Source: a bacterium
GTDB taxonomy: Bacteria; Patescibacteriota; Gracilibacteria; Peribacterales; Peribacteraceae
NCBI GenBank assembly: GCA_027592135.1
Contig: JAQCIJ010000006.1
Coordinates: 1 to 45,206, forward strand
Length of the DNA stretch: 45,206 nucleotides
Reading direction: 5' to 3'
How positions within the stretch are numbered: position 1 is the stretch's first letter; each line of letters opens with the position of its first letter. Of this stretch, positions 17,001 through 24,980 are shown one piece after another. The notes beneath the pieces are model-generated. The model searched no databases. It worked only from the letters and a program-made list of their open reading frames with translations, and was not told where the DNA came from. The translations under genes were made by a program, and so were the position numbers.

Positions 17001-20000
17001 GAACTTGTGCGAATACAGCAATACGAAGATCTCCCAAGCCCATTAACAAATGGTAAATTTATTTTGCAAGATACGGAGAATCAAACATTGTACTTTACTG
17101 CGACTCAGACTGTTCGCAACCAAGGACAACCTCTCTACTCAAACATTCTTATTGGTCGCATTAATACAGAAGACCTATCTCTGGATGGCGACGCATCATT
17201 CCGTCTACCGAATGATGCAATCGGACTAGAACGTAGTAACAATCATTGGCTTGATGCATTGTATCAATATGGATATTTCCAGATATCGCGAAAGCATATT
17301 GCAAAAATACAGCTTGAACCCTTTTCTGCCGCTGGAATTACAACACATTCTAGTAGTGATACGATTGCTGTCTCTGGTATCAATCCGTATAAGGATCAAA
17401 TCCTATCCCTCGCAATTACCGATGGAGCCATGCCAATTAAGCAGATTACTCTTAGCTCGATAGCAGCTGCAGGTGCAAGTGATGGCATTGGTGTACATAG
17501 CAATGCATGGCAATTCCCTATGCCGTTATTAAGCGTATCGATTGATGCAAAGGGGCAGTTTGGATATACCAGAGATTTGTACAAATTTGCTTTGGGTGAC
17601 GCAGGATGCAGTGATGCTGCAGACACGAGTGAGGATAGCGAGGTAGTGCCTACAGATAACCGCCCTATACGCACTACCCCTGTTACTCCACTCGAATGCA
17701 ACGATTGTGCCGCTCTCTCCGAGAGTGAATGCACACGTGATCCTTGTGTATTTGAACCATTTAATGGTGTATGCCAAGCACAACGACAAATCTGTGGAGA
17801 ACCTGCTCCACCAGGGCCAGAACCAGAGCCAGAACCAGAAATTATTCCTCCTCCTGCGAGCTCGTCATCGTCCTCCTCTTCTGCATCGACAACACCCCCT
17901 CCTCCAGTGGCGACTCCTCTTACTGTTTCGACAGAGCTGACATCATCAGTAAATGCGTTTAACACGGTGACATTTACTCTTGAGTACACGTTCACCAATG
18001 CAACAACAGCGGCACAGAACGTCTCTTTTGTACAAGAGATGCCTGCAAACACAACAGCATCAAATCCAGAAAAATGCACCCGCAATACCGTAACACGTGC
18101 ATTAACATGTTCCGTAGGAGCACTCGCTCCTAATGAGACAAAAACACTATCAATATCGCTACAATTCTTTGCGACGATGGAAGGAAGTGTTGGGTGTGGA
18201 GATAGCAGGATGTTGCCACAATCCGTTGTCACAACGACAACAACAGGAATTGTTATTGTCAATAATCAACCACAATCAACAGTAATTTCCCGCAGATGTA
18301 GTGGGGCATCGTCTTCAACCCCTCCACCGCCTCTACCGGGGACATTGACTGTTAACACAACACTCGTTCCAGATACAGGGAACACCAATGATTCAGCATC
18401 TACGCTTACATTCACCATTACCAATGGTACAAGGTCTGCGGAGAACGTAGTACTTGTGCAGCCGATGCATACAGACACGTTCGCGCTTTACAGTGGACCG
18501 TGTGCCTTTTCTAAATCTACAAATCAAGTGATGTGTAATTTCCGTACAATCGCACCAGGTGCAACAGTGACACAATCGTTTTCGGTAAGAGTGAAGAATT
18601 ATGTCACATGTGAAGCATCAACATTGCGCAACTTACCAAGATCAACGGTCACCACAACGACAACTGATATTACTGTGCAAAACAATCAGCCAGACCCAAC
18701 AGTAATTTCCCGCAGATGTAGTGGGGCATCTACTCTTACGGTTAATACAAATCTCGTTCCATCAACCACAAGTGATACAGCATTTACCATGAACTACACA
18801 TTTATCAATGGCTCTAGAGAGGCACGTGATGTGACGTTTAGGCAGCCGCTACTCTCTGATGTTGTTTCGTATTACACCGGACCATGTACTAACGATGGAA
18901 CAGCGGTGAGTTGTAATCTTGGCAGACTTGCACCGGGGGCAACAGTGACACAATCACTCACTATTATCCTCATGAATAGTGTGGCCTGTGGGCAAACACG
19001 CTCATTGCAAAAAACGACTGCAACAACGTCAACGACAACTATCACGGTCACAAATAATCAGCCAAATTCTACAGTGCTGACACGTCGGTGTAGCGGATCT
19101 TCTTCTTCTTCTTCTTCTTCTTCTTCATCTGCAGCACCAAGCGCTAGTGTACGTATTGTTACGCCAACAGTGGGCACAGTGTGGAATGGAAACGTCTCTG
19201 CCAATATCGACTGGGAAACAAGTAATATTACACTTGGTGACGATATCCTTTACGAAGTAGATATTTCCTTAGATAACAAGCAAACATGGACAAATATAGG
19301 CGGTGCAAGTTATTACTATGACCCAGAGGAAGAAGTTGATGTTATCATTCGGCCTTCCATAGAAGATCGTACTGGTAGATGTTCGCTAAGAGGAGGAGAT
19401 TATCCATCAATATCACTGGAGAGAAATGCTCCTAATTCTGAAAAATGCACAGCAGTGCCTCAGATGCGACCTGGACAGATTGCGTATGTGCGTGTGACCG
19501 TAAAGCGCCTCAATCCGAATGGAACCAACACCGCAAATATGCATATCACAATTGTTAGTGCCGAAAGTACACCATTTACTGTTGCATTTGACGAGAGCCC
19601 TCTGCGTGCTTGTGCAGAGGCAGACAACTGGACGACAGTGTCGTCGACTCCATTTAATACGAGTGACACAAAGCTCACGGCAGGAGTATTTGGAAATTCT
19701 ATAATCACATATACTCAAGGGCTCCATCGCTACAGTGCAGATGAAGCGTGGCACACGATAGGAGACAAAGCCTACGTATTAGGAGAAACTCCGAAAGACG
19801 TTCTTGTTGTACGTGGTGACACCATATTTATGGGTAAATTCTATAGCTATGCTAATCAACGAAACTTGAAGTTTGAAACATGGAGTGCAGCAGATGGATT
19901 TAATATGATTCGCATCCCAGGTTCTACTCCAGGGACAACAGCATTTGCCTCTATCGCATTTGAAGAAGGAGACTATATCGAAGGTATATACGAAGATACC

Positions 20001-21530
20001 GATGCGCATTCGTTCTATATCAAACGCTTTAGCGATCGCTATCAGAGATCATTCTTACATCTCATCAATGTTACTACGATTGAAGCAGGACAGTTGTACT
20101 CAGCTACTGGAGTAGTAGAGCAGCGTATGCAACCAATCTCCTACAATACCACAGAGCAAAATCTAGAGCATAACGGTGTGGAATATGAAGTGAGTGATAA
20201 AGGTGCTATTCGTTGCCGTAAAACTCCAGGAGTACACCAAGGAACACGCGGTATCTTCGGAGAATTACCAGTGGATTCTGGACTCATTTGGGACCCGAAT
20301 GCCCCAGCTACTTCACTAGAATTTAGCAATCAGTGCCGAACATCAGATGAGTTACATCGCGTACAAAAAGATATCAATACCGTGCGGGATGCATCCTACG
20401 GATGTGCCAAATTTATCTTTGCGCATGACAAGCTGTATTGCAGTACAATAGTACGTAATAGCAGGGAAAATCCGTTCGCAACATTCTTAAAACATACGTA
20501 TGGATTCTTTGTAATAGAAGGAGGTCAAAATACTGTTCTTGTTAGTCAGGCATTACGTGAGCTTGAAGGGAATTTCCAGCAAAATATCTACCATCAATTC
20601 TTTGTAGCAGACGATCGCGTATTTGTTGGCACATGGCTAGGTGATCAAAATCAAAGGACGACAGAACTGGCACTCTACGAAATGTCAGACAGTGGCATGG
20701 TTGATCTCGGAACGATAACAGCAAGTAGTACAAATGGATTTACAAACTGGACTGATGTCACGGTTGTATCTGGTGTTCCGTACGCTGTGACATCCTATGG
20801 GCAGGTAGTACGGTTTGAGAGCGGGGAGGCAACAACGATGCGCGCTGCAGACGCTGCACACTATAGAGATGCACCACAACTCGAAACGATAGGTAGTACG
20901 TTGTACCTCGGAATTGTCGATACGCTCTTTGCGATCAATGGAAATGTTGCTTCGCCGATCACAATGGAATTCCCACCACTTGTTGCTGATAGGACAGCAT
21001 TAAATGGAAGAAAAATGAAGGATATGATTGCCATTGAAAATATGCTCTACTTCATTATTGGAGATACAGTTATGGCATATGATGCCGCTTCATCTACATG
21101 GTCTGATACAGATCTGACATTAACACGTAGATTTGCCTCTGATCAGTTCCCGTTCTCACTCTTCGACAGACCAATGTTAGACGCACACAGAAAAGGGAAC
21201 GATCTTGTAATCCGCACTGCAGATCGTATCATGCAACTGAAAAATGGCGATTGGTACGAACTGTTTAAGCATCCTAGTGCCTACAGCTCCGTCTATACAT
21301 TTGGCATGACAGATCAGTTTATCTACGAGACAGACAGCAGTAGTCCGAGCCATATTCTCTGTAGAGCGTATCCAAGTGGAACCATAAGCACAGCATCGCG
21401 CTCTTCAGGTAATAGTTTCACAGCATCCCTCCTCAGCACTGTCGGTACATCGAAGCAAACACTACCGATCCTCACACTCTTTGCACTCGTGATGATCGGC
21501 GGATATCTCTACAGTCACAAGCGACAATAA
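11049..21530 (+). CDS. Giant multidomain surface protein with FG-GAP, propeller and DUF11-like modules
   Basis: About 3493 aa, exported. I chose ATG 11049 because it begins a textbook signal peptide (MRKTTAIYTGFIALALVAGA); in-frame ATGs at 10965 and 11010 only add a polar extension. In order: a Cys module (CGDGQCEEGES, about 190); eight or so FG-GAP/VCBS repeats (DFNGDGNxDIA, about 300-645) that resemble Ca-binding loops; CNDGIDNDGDGDIDL followed by a roughly 400-residue propeller-like module (about 670-1070); a CEQCG Cys module; a Kelch-like block (about 1360-1670); a second Cys module; and a second DGIDNDNDGGVDV plus propeller copy (about 1776-2190). Then come a Glu-Pro and Ser linker, three DUF11-like domains of about 140 residues, poly-Ser, a C-terminal propeller (about 2860-3450), and one membrane helix with a basic tail (LPILTLFALVMIGGYLYSHK). 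Probable adhesin or cell-surface scaffold; the ligand is unknown. Confidence 0.85.
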   Translation: MRKTTAIYTGFIALALVAGASVSSQPLGSLLADFITPSEYGVEYYFPPETQEGVVLKPNTHNYVSCTLDGTPSILQSAFADDSSRTYWIREEPPLYSRSSVQVRGNAPTTLFENIGGRWRSLWTRNRQSSSATPAETVSDDEKVHFYSSSVLALRPELAAKSTLTTFKGGVLYYIKTDEDLEFVCPEGVLCGDGQCEEGESALICPENQPCVKSCEADCGAAPVVQDFCLPCGETCEAWHMGQPSLGCSANTPGMTCAFESGVCIQTNAASSVASSQASQEPASVTCTDPSLTILDGTVDIGYLPSRIVAGDFNGDGNGDIASLFNPSNISVHFGNGNDSFNVAGVIPNYEWTNMTTGDFNGDGNTDIAAIRRNPSHNGGYYLHTFLGSNNSFIQAEGVRINTSSHSNGIVNAMTTGDLNGDGNLDIVTANRSNSVSIFIGDGNGFFGGFPGSFGASNNPNDITLADFNDDGNIDIATGNSTDPEIAILFGDGNGSVDLRQSFAIETTNPPAPFTTSDFNGDGYADLAMENDSVSTVSILFNDGNGTFTNSSDVTVDADDLDVNLESVISGDFNADGHADIATANGISDTVSIVFGDGSGSFSTPSHFTVSGPNQIITYDFNGDGVPDIATSNRNGTATFLLSECTSSISSTSSTAIASSQPSAPVACNDGIDNDGDGDIDLETKLLGRFDYGNDNLQSPDVLNRWGTRAPWIDSGQVGIRGEVNVLDPSGDYMYQVSLADDRGKQPPGDVGLIARRINVNTMSLDGIASIDIPSEFYEGVAFKSVYLASMDKPGGALYIISKYESVTPENAFQKNLFSKLDTSTMEFVDQIELLPETTNRIVDSLIVDTYDQYAYITYVSPNGEHNATVRKIDLLTNEVIEEKVLNDLPTNSANHFVIHDFKTKQLYILSSTLLTGTPKKVLRATLSRISTEDLSFQGTVTLGEHDEEALQATHWIDGNRKYGYFQLDETHIVKVDLGNFSIEKITTIPAAAILAHRKQLLEVGNGNTDLGQNSEIIRHSMQVVGFAEDDAIGASSNAWESSIQAGQLALGVNANRVYDSNIYQYSLGDRGCLNLQDTSEEHVPAIGESRSTRVALQQSTAELIIIEPTTTTQWQPNTLQTLRWTAPANPNSFVPYSDEFMYEYSLDNGATWIMANDSQTAFRNGNNEYQMYATIYNDASECISSPHGCQQSQFAIGFPQLVLFYGLRTQTNPQVAVGQQASFRLPDDAQSVQFRVMNVANTALTDTTINITRIASVGTIASSQPSSLATVVATENTTTFTQCSVCEQCGVGIGLCSASKCTGQCVFEQNSVWGVSILGGSCTPSPQLCQSNVQSLQPQICKQNPTINPLEGLDIPALSDVYADFDPVGRTAYFIGTPGTPNVPTTSSSASRSLYALHIDTRQVIEYTLPHRYHLPPMVVWSPEVQKLFLFGGAIYEGDTPTASANIYAFTPADTIVEFVGVMPKSRTVATPVRVPTSGDIYLFFGNQVISTTQSPQFLTDVAVFNPRTGVTIIKPLRISVQGGLPRIKPVVFWNNATQRIALSTAKQWFEFDTNSAEVTPVETYPSTALLSNRYGTYVVANNELVNMNYFATAPDFITNLATRIRTDFVTGFAAIATESKQQHGVASYINNSGETYTPIRQQYASVYDATTQRIYSIGGCGYGQDYIKGRQASSCRTVLEYCVEGSCCSPQTPLPVPEKQVVALQLGVSNPVLHGAAPMECNECEQCGSGAGDFCEIHECTGKCDYVRNSVWGVPLPGGTCTSKAECSLPPPVACADGIDNDNDGGVDVKSELIGRYEDSSDVFRLYEKDASIKWPYVRENGFYSDGTKAFAILDPSGEYIYEGFVSDSGKSRRKLTFVKIATDPMRRVSAIDVPLDASLKATADFIDFSRASMDQANGALYILGTYKNVSTASTAYDKQTLTKIHTETMEVEEQILLPLPERSNATGFVVDTHEQYAYVFFQSSLSFNTAPSIAKIDLVTNELVRIQQYEDLPSPLTNGKFILQDTENQTLYFTATQTVRNQGQPLYSNILIGRINTEDLSLDGDASFRLPNDAIGLERSNNHWLDALYQYGYFQISRKHIAKIQLEPFSAAGITTHSSSDTIAVSGINPYKDQILSLAITDGAMPIKQITLSSIAAAGASDGIGVHSNAWQFPMPLLSVSIDAKGQFGYTRDLYKFALGDAGCSDAADTSEDSEVVPTDNRPIRTTPVTPLECNDCAALSESECTRDPCVFEPFNGVCQAQRQICGEPAPPGPEPEPEPEIIPPPASSSSSSSSASTTPPPPVATPLTVSTELTSSVNAFNTVTFTLEYTFTNATTAAQNVSFVQEMPANTTASNPEKCTRNTVTRALTCSVGALAPNETKTLSISLQFFATMEGSVGCGDSRMLPQSVVTTTTTGIVIVNNQPQSTVISRRCSGASSSTPPPPLPGTLTVNTTLVPDTGNTNDSASTLTFTITNGTRSAENVVLVQPMHTDTFALYSGPCAFSKSTNQVMCNFRTIAPGATVTQSFSVRVKNYVTCEASTLRNLPRSTVTTTTTDITVQNNQPDPTVISRRCSGASTLTVNTNLVPSTTSDTAFTMNYTFINGSREARDVTFRQPLLSDVVSYYTGPCTNDGTAVSCNLGRLAPGATVTQSLTIILMNSVACGQTRSLQKTTATTSTTTITVTNNQPNSTVLTRRCSGSSSSSSSSSSSAAPSASVRIVTPTVGTVWNGNVSANIDWETSNITLGDDILYEVDISLDNKQTWTNIGGASYYYDPEEEVDVIIRPSIEDRTGRCSLRGGDYPSISLERNAPNSEKCTAVPQMRPGQIAYVRVTVKRLNPNGTNTANMHITIVSAESTPFTVAFDESPLRACAEADNWTTVSSTPFNTSDTKLTAGVFGNSIITYTQGLHRYSADEAWHTIGDKAYVLGETPKDVLVVRGDTIFMGKFYSYANQRNLKFETWSAADGFNMIRIPGSTPGTTAFASIAFEEGDYIEGIYEDTDAHSFYIKRFSDRYQRSFLHLINVTTIEAGQLYSATGVVEQRMQPISYNTTEQNLEHNGVEYEVSDKGAIRCRKTPGVHQGTRGIFGELPVDSGLIWDPNAPATSLEFSNQCRTSDELHRVQKDINTVRDASYGCAKFIFAHDKLYCSTIVRNSRENPFATFLKHTYGFFVIEGGQNTVLVSQALRELEGNFQQNIYHQFFVADDRVFVGTWLGDQNQRTTELALYEMSDSGMVDLGTITASSTNGFTNWTDVTVVSGVPYAVTSYGQVVRFESGEATTMRAADAAHYRDAPQLETIGSTLYLGIVDTLFAINGNVASPITMEFPPLVADRTALNGRKMKDMIAIENMLYFIIGDTVMAYDAASSTWSDTDLTLTRRFASDQFPFSLFDRPMLDAHRKGNDLVIRTADRIMQLKNGDWYELFKHPSAYSSVYTFGMTDQFIYETDSSSPSHILCRAYPSGTISTASRSSGNSFTASLLSTVGTSKQTLPILTLFALVMIGGYLYSHKRQ
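18278..18730 (+). repeat. Exact 33-nt repeats at DUF11-like domain ends
   Basis: The 33 bases at 18278-18310 recur exactly at 18698-18730 (core AGTAATTTCCCGCAGATGTA), a spacing of exactly 420 bp = 140 codons, the length of one DUF11-like domain. The third domain end (near 19075-19095) is diverged. This indicates a recent duplication or conversion between the first two domains. Confidence 0.85.
19097..19130 (+). repeat. (TCT)n tract encoding poly-Ser
   Basis: Nine or more consecutive TCT triplets encode a serine run that joins the DUF11-like domains to the next module. A triplet repeat can change length without frameshift, and a similar mixed Ser stretch lies near 17864-17895. Confidence 0.85.
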
Positions 21531-21556
21531 AAAAACCGGAGCATTCAAGCCCCGGT
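21529..21556 (-). terminator. Terminator of nusA (minus strand)
   Basis: Read on the minus strand, ACCGG (21556-21552) and CCGGT (21539-21535) form a stem followed by seven T. It overlaps the stop codon of the convergent giant gene. Confidence 0.7.
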
Positions 21557-21574
21557 AGTATGTAATCACAATGA

Positions 21575-22894
21575 TTATGCAGCCTTCTTCTCTTTTTCTG
21601 TAGGCGCTTCTTCGGATTCCTTTACCTCTGTCACCTCTGTCACCTCTGTCACCTCTGCACCCTCTGATTCCACTGTCCCTGTCCCCTCCTTGTCGGCCGT
21701 AGCCTCGGCGGAGGCTGATGTACCTTCTGCAACCTCTTTTACAACCATCTCACCGTCTTCGTCTGTTTCAAACTCAACAACTTCTACCTCCTCACCACGC
21801 AGCTCTGCAAGCTTTGCCTTAAATGCAGGAAGTTCTTCGTAGTTGTACATATCCAGTTCAAAGTTTGTCAGGTCTGTTGCTAGTCGTATGTTTTGTCCTT
21901 TGCGACCAATAGCCATAGGGCGCTGTGCCTCTTCGACGAATACTGCAGCACGCTTTTTCACCTTGCGACCCTCTTCGTCGAGGTGCTCTGAGCCATTGAC
22001 GATAATCACAGCAGAAATTGCTGCAGGCTGGAGGGCAGTGGAGATCAGCTTAATAGGATCATCACTCCATTCAATCATATCTACTCGCTCACCATTAATT
22101 TCGTCCATTACCGCTTGGATACGTACTCCTTTTTGTCCAACACATGCTCCAATAGGGTCAATTGTTGGTGAGTTACTACTCACCGCAACTTTACTGCGGA
22201 ATCCTGCATCACGAGCGATAGCTTTAATTTCAACATCTTCGTTGCGTACTTCTGGGATTTCAAGCTCCAATAGTTTTTTAACGAGACTTGGGTGTGTTCG
22301 GCTAATGCGAAGCTGTGGACCCTTTCCTGTTTGCTCCACAGTATCAAGGAACACACGGATACGCTTACCCGTGTAGTAGTGCTCTCCAGGGATCTGCTCA
22401 CGCCATGGCATAGAAACGGTCATGCCTTCGATCTCCAGTGTTACCCAGTTTGGTTCGACCTTTGTGACGGTTGCTGTAAGAAGCTCGTGCTCACGATCTT
22501 TAAACATGTCATACAAACTCTGCTTCTCTGCTTCCTGAAGCTTCTGCAAGATCACCTGCTTTGCAGATTGTGCAGCAATACGTCCGTATCCTTCTGGGGT
22601 AACGTCCATCGTAATCTCATCCCCTTCTTCTACAGTACTCTTAATCTTTTTCGCATCTTTTAAGGAGATCTCAAAGTTTTCGTTCTCTACTTCTTCCACA
22701 ACTTCTTTTACCAGTAAGATGACAGGTTCGTCACGACCTTCTTCGAAAGAGACGCGAATTTCCTGCTCTTTATTCCCGTAGTCTTTACGGTATGCAGTAG
22801 CGATAGCCTGTTTAATGGCATCGAGGACTTGGTCTGGTCCGACGTTTTTCTCGGAACAGATCTGGTTAATGGCGGCGATAAAAGATGCTTTCAC
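21575..22894 (-). CDS. nusA: Transcription termination/antitermination factor NusA
   Basis: This RNA-polymerase-binding factor modulates pausing, termination and antitermination. The N-terminal domain (1 to about 125) is followed by an S1 domain (ATVTKVEPNWVTLEIEGM, about 140-200) and two KH domains (DPIGACVGQKGVRIQAVMDE near 250, and RPMAIGRKGQNIRLA near 325). It starts with GTG, and TATCCA lies about 8 nt upstream. From about residue 375 the protein is an acidic low-complexity tail including EVTEVTEVTEV, encoded by a 9-nt tandem repeat; the acidic-repeat domains of proteobacterial NusA are absent. It stands alone here, not in the usual rimP-nusA-infB operon, and is divergent from lspA. Confidence 0.95.
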   Translation of the reverse strand: MKASFIAAINQICSEKNVGPDQVLDAIKQAIATAYRKDYGNKEQEIRVSFEEGRDEPVILLVKEVVEEVENENFEISLKDAKKIKSTVEEGDEITMDVTPEGYGRIAAQSAKQVILQKLQEAEKQSLYDMFKDREHELLTATVTKVEPNWVTLEIEGMTVSMPWREQIPGEHYYTGKRIRVFLDTVEQTGKGPQLRISRTHPSLVKKLLELEIPEVRNEDVEIKAIARDAGFRSKVAVSSNSPTIDPIGACVGQKGVRIQAVMDEINGERVDMIEWSDDPIKLISTALQPAAISAVIIVNGSEHLDEEGRKVKKRAAVFVEEAQRPMAIGRKGQNIRLATDLTNFELDMYNYEELPAFKAKLAELRGEEVEVVEFETDEDGEMVVKEVAEGTSASAEATADKEGTGTVESEGAEVTEVTEVTEVKESEEAPTEKEKKAA

Positions 22895-23052
22895 AATAGA
22901 AGTGGATAGTGGATAAAGGATAGTGGATAACTATCGGTATATTTCAGTAAGCCGACCGTCTAATCCAATTAGACAGTCTTAACTTACCCTTATTGTACAC
23001 CATTCTTGACTCATAGCAAGGATTCTCGCAAGTTATCTGCTATCCTAAGACC

Positions 23053-23496
23053 ATGAAAACCCTCTATATCACCATTGTCATCACCTTTATCCTCAGTGTG
23101 CTTGGGGCGATTGCTGCAGATAGCATGATTGGAGGTCCTATAAGTATAGTCGGTTCGTTCGTTGAGCTTAGATATTCCCTAAATCCGGGGATTGCATGGG
23201 GAATTCGCTTACCTGGAGGGGTTCAGGAGATGCTTATACTTCTTGCACTTGTTGCAGTTGGTTCTATGGCTATACAAGCCAGAAATCGCCTTAGTTATAT
23301 CAGCTTTGGATGCATCATCGGGGGAGGGCTTGCAAATATTATCGATCGTCTCCGGGATGGATATGTCACAGATTTCGTCTCTATAGGCTCGTTTCCTATA
23401 TTTAACGTAGCAGACTCGTTTGTCAGTATAGGTGTAGGGATGCTGTTGGTGGAGGCACTTCTCTTGAAAAGGGGTAAGGGAATCCCGTACCCCTGA
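23053..23496 (+). CDS. lspA: Lipoprotein signal peptidase (signal peptidase II)
   Basis: This membrane aspartyl protease removes signal peptides from lipidated prolipoproteins. The 147-aa product has four hydrophobic segments and both catalytic aspartate motifs: GGGLANIIDRL (Asp near 97) and FNVADSFVSIG (Asp near 121). LNPGIAWGI matches the conserved N-G-A-F/W-G region. A TATCCT box (23041-23046) lies 6 nt before ATG, so the mRNA is probably leaderless. It is divergent from nusA and followed by murA. Confidence 0.92.
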   Translation: MKTLYITIVITFILSVLGAIAADSMIGGPISIVGSFVELRYSLNPGIAWGIRLPGGVQEMLILLALVAVGSMAIQARNRLSYISFGCIIGGGLANIIDRLRDGYVTDFVSIGSFPIFNVADSFVSIGVGMLLVEALLLKRGKGIPYP

Positions 23497-23570
23497 ATAC
23501 GTGCCCCTTACACCTTCTTTCTTATTATATTTTGCTTCCTCCAACCCAATTTTCACTATAATCTCCTCCT

Positions 23571-24926
23571 ATGGATATCCGTTACCGCATCACTGGAGGA
23601 GTACCCCTAAAGGGAGATGTCACCATCAGTGGATCAAAAAACGCAGCCCTTCCATTAATTGCTGCATCTGTTCTTTGCAGTGGCGAAACAGTACTAACGA
23701 ATGTGCCGTTCTTGCGTGATATCAAAGTGATGTTACAGATCCTGAATTACCTTGGTGCCGAAACAAGTTTCGAAGATGGAACCGTGCGTATCCAAACGCA
23801 AAATTTACAAAGCAAACCTATTCCTGCGGAGTTCGTTTCCAAACTTCGTGGATCTATCGTATTGCTCGGGCCGCTTCTTGCACGCTTTGGTGTAGTCGAG
23901 ATGTGTTATCCAGGAGGATGCGTACTAGGAAAGAGGCCAGTGGAAGCTCATATTCGAGCCCTCGAACAGTTGGGAGCGCAAGATATGAGTACGAACGATG
24001 TATTGCATTTACAGGGAACACTAAAACCCGGTCACGTTATTCTCCCAGAGTTCTCGGTGACTGCTACAGAGAATGCGATCCTTGCAGCTGCCCTTACACC
24101 AGGAGAAACACGTATTGATATGGCTGCTGCCGAACCACATGTACAGGCAGTAGAGAAGTTTGTTTGTGCAATGGGTGCAGAGGTAGAAGGTATTGGTACA
24201 CACACGGTTATCGTTCGTGGTCGTACACAACTTGCATGCGCGCAGTATCGTGTGCCATCAGATTATCTCGAGGTAGGAGGTTTAGCGATTGCAGCACTTG
24301 TAACACGTGGAAAAGTACGGCTGCATGACGTGGAATACGATCATCTCATGAACTTCCTTGATGTGCTAAAGCGTATGGGTGCGGAGTGGAAATACGATAG
24401 TGCAGAAAAAATATTGTTTGTTGATGGAGAAATCTCATCACTCAATGCAGCAGAAGTCCGTACGAATATTTTCCCAGGAGTACCAACAGATTTGCAGGCA
24501 CCACTTGGGGTAGCCATGACACAGGCCAAAGGAGTATCTCGTCTTTTCGAACGTTTGTTTGAGGGGCGAATGGCGTATCTCTACGAGCTTGAAAAAATGG
24601 GGGCACATATCGAAATCCTTAATGCACACCAAGCGTTAGTTATTGGTCCTACACGTCTTCGTGGCCATACTGTTGCGAGTAACGACATCCGCGCAGGAGC
24701 GGCAATGGTAATTGCGGGCTTGTGTGCAGAAGGAGAAACCATGATTACTGATGTGCGGTATATCGAGCGTGGATATGAGCGTCTTGACGAGAAGCTTCGA
24801 TCACTCGGAGCAAAGATTGAGAAGATCGAACGCGAAGATCCATCAGAGGTAGCGAAAAACATTACCCAAGCACATGCAAAAAACTCTATAAAACCATCAG
24901 AAGAAGTCATGAGTAATTTGCGGTAA
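23571..24926 (+). CDS. murA: UDP-N-acetylglucosamine 1-carboxyvinyltransferase
   Basis: It catalyses the first committed step of peptidoglycan synthesis, moving enolpyruvate from PEP to UDP-GlcNAc in the cytoplasm. SGSKNAALPLIAASVL near the N-terminus (the catalytic Lys-Asn) and PGGCVLGKRPVEAHI (the active-site Cys near 117, the residue attacked by fosfomycin) are intact. DLQAPLGVAM and the C-terminal RGYERLDEKLRSLGA complete the family pattern. The length of 451 aa is slightly above the usual 420 because of a polar tail. TATAAT (23557-23562) is 8 nt from the ATG, implying its own leaderless promoter. Confidence 0.95.
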   Translation: MDIRYRITGGVPLKGDVTISGSKNAALPLIAASVLCSGETVLTNVPFLRDIKVMLQILNYLGAETSFEDGTVRIQTQNLQSKPIPAEFVSKLRGSIVLLGPLLARFGVVEMCYPGGCVLGKRPVEAHIRALEQLGAQDMSTNDVLHLQGTLKPGHVILPEFSVTATENAILAAALTPGETRIDMAAAEPHVQAVEKFVCAMGAEVEGIGTHTVIVRGRTQLACAQYRVPSDYLEVGGLAIAALVTRGKVRLHDVEYDHLMNFLDVLKRMGAEWKYDSAEKILFVDGEISSLNAAEVRTNIFPGVPTDLQAPLGVAMTQAKGVSRLFERLFEGRMAYLYELEKMGAHIEILNAHQALVIGPTRLRGHTVASNDIRAGAAMVIAGLCAEGETMITDVRYIERGYERLDEKLRSLGAKIEKIEREDPSEVAKNITQAHAKNSIKPSEEVMSNLR

Positions 24927-24980
24927 AACTCATGACTAATGACTAGTAACTATTGACGAATTTCTTTATCATCCCTGCAC

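Noticed and set aside
17396-18262. 288-codon frame antisense to the 3493-aa gene
   Set aside because: It is a reverse-strand shadow over the Ser/Thr/Pro-rich linker and DUF11-like domain, with no promoter or family features.
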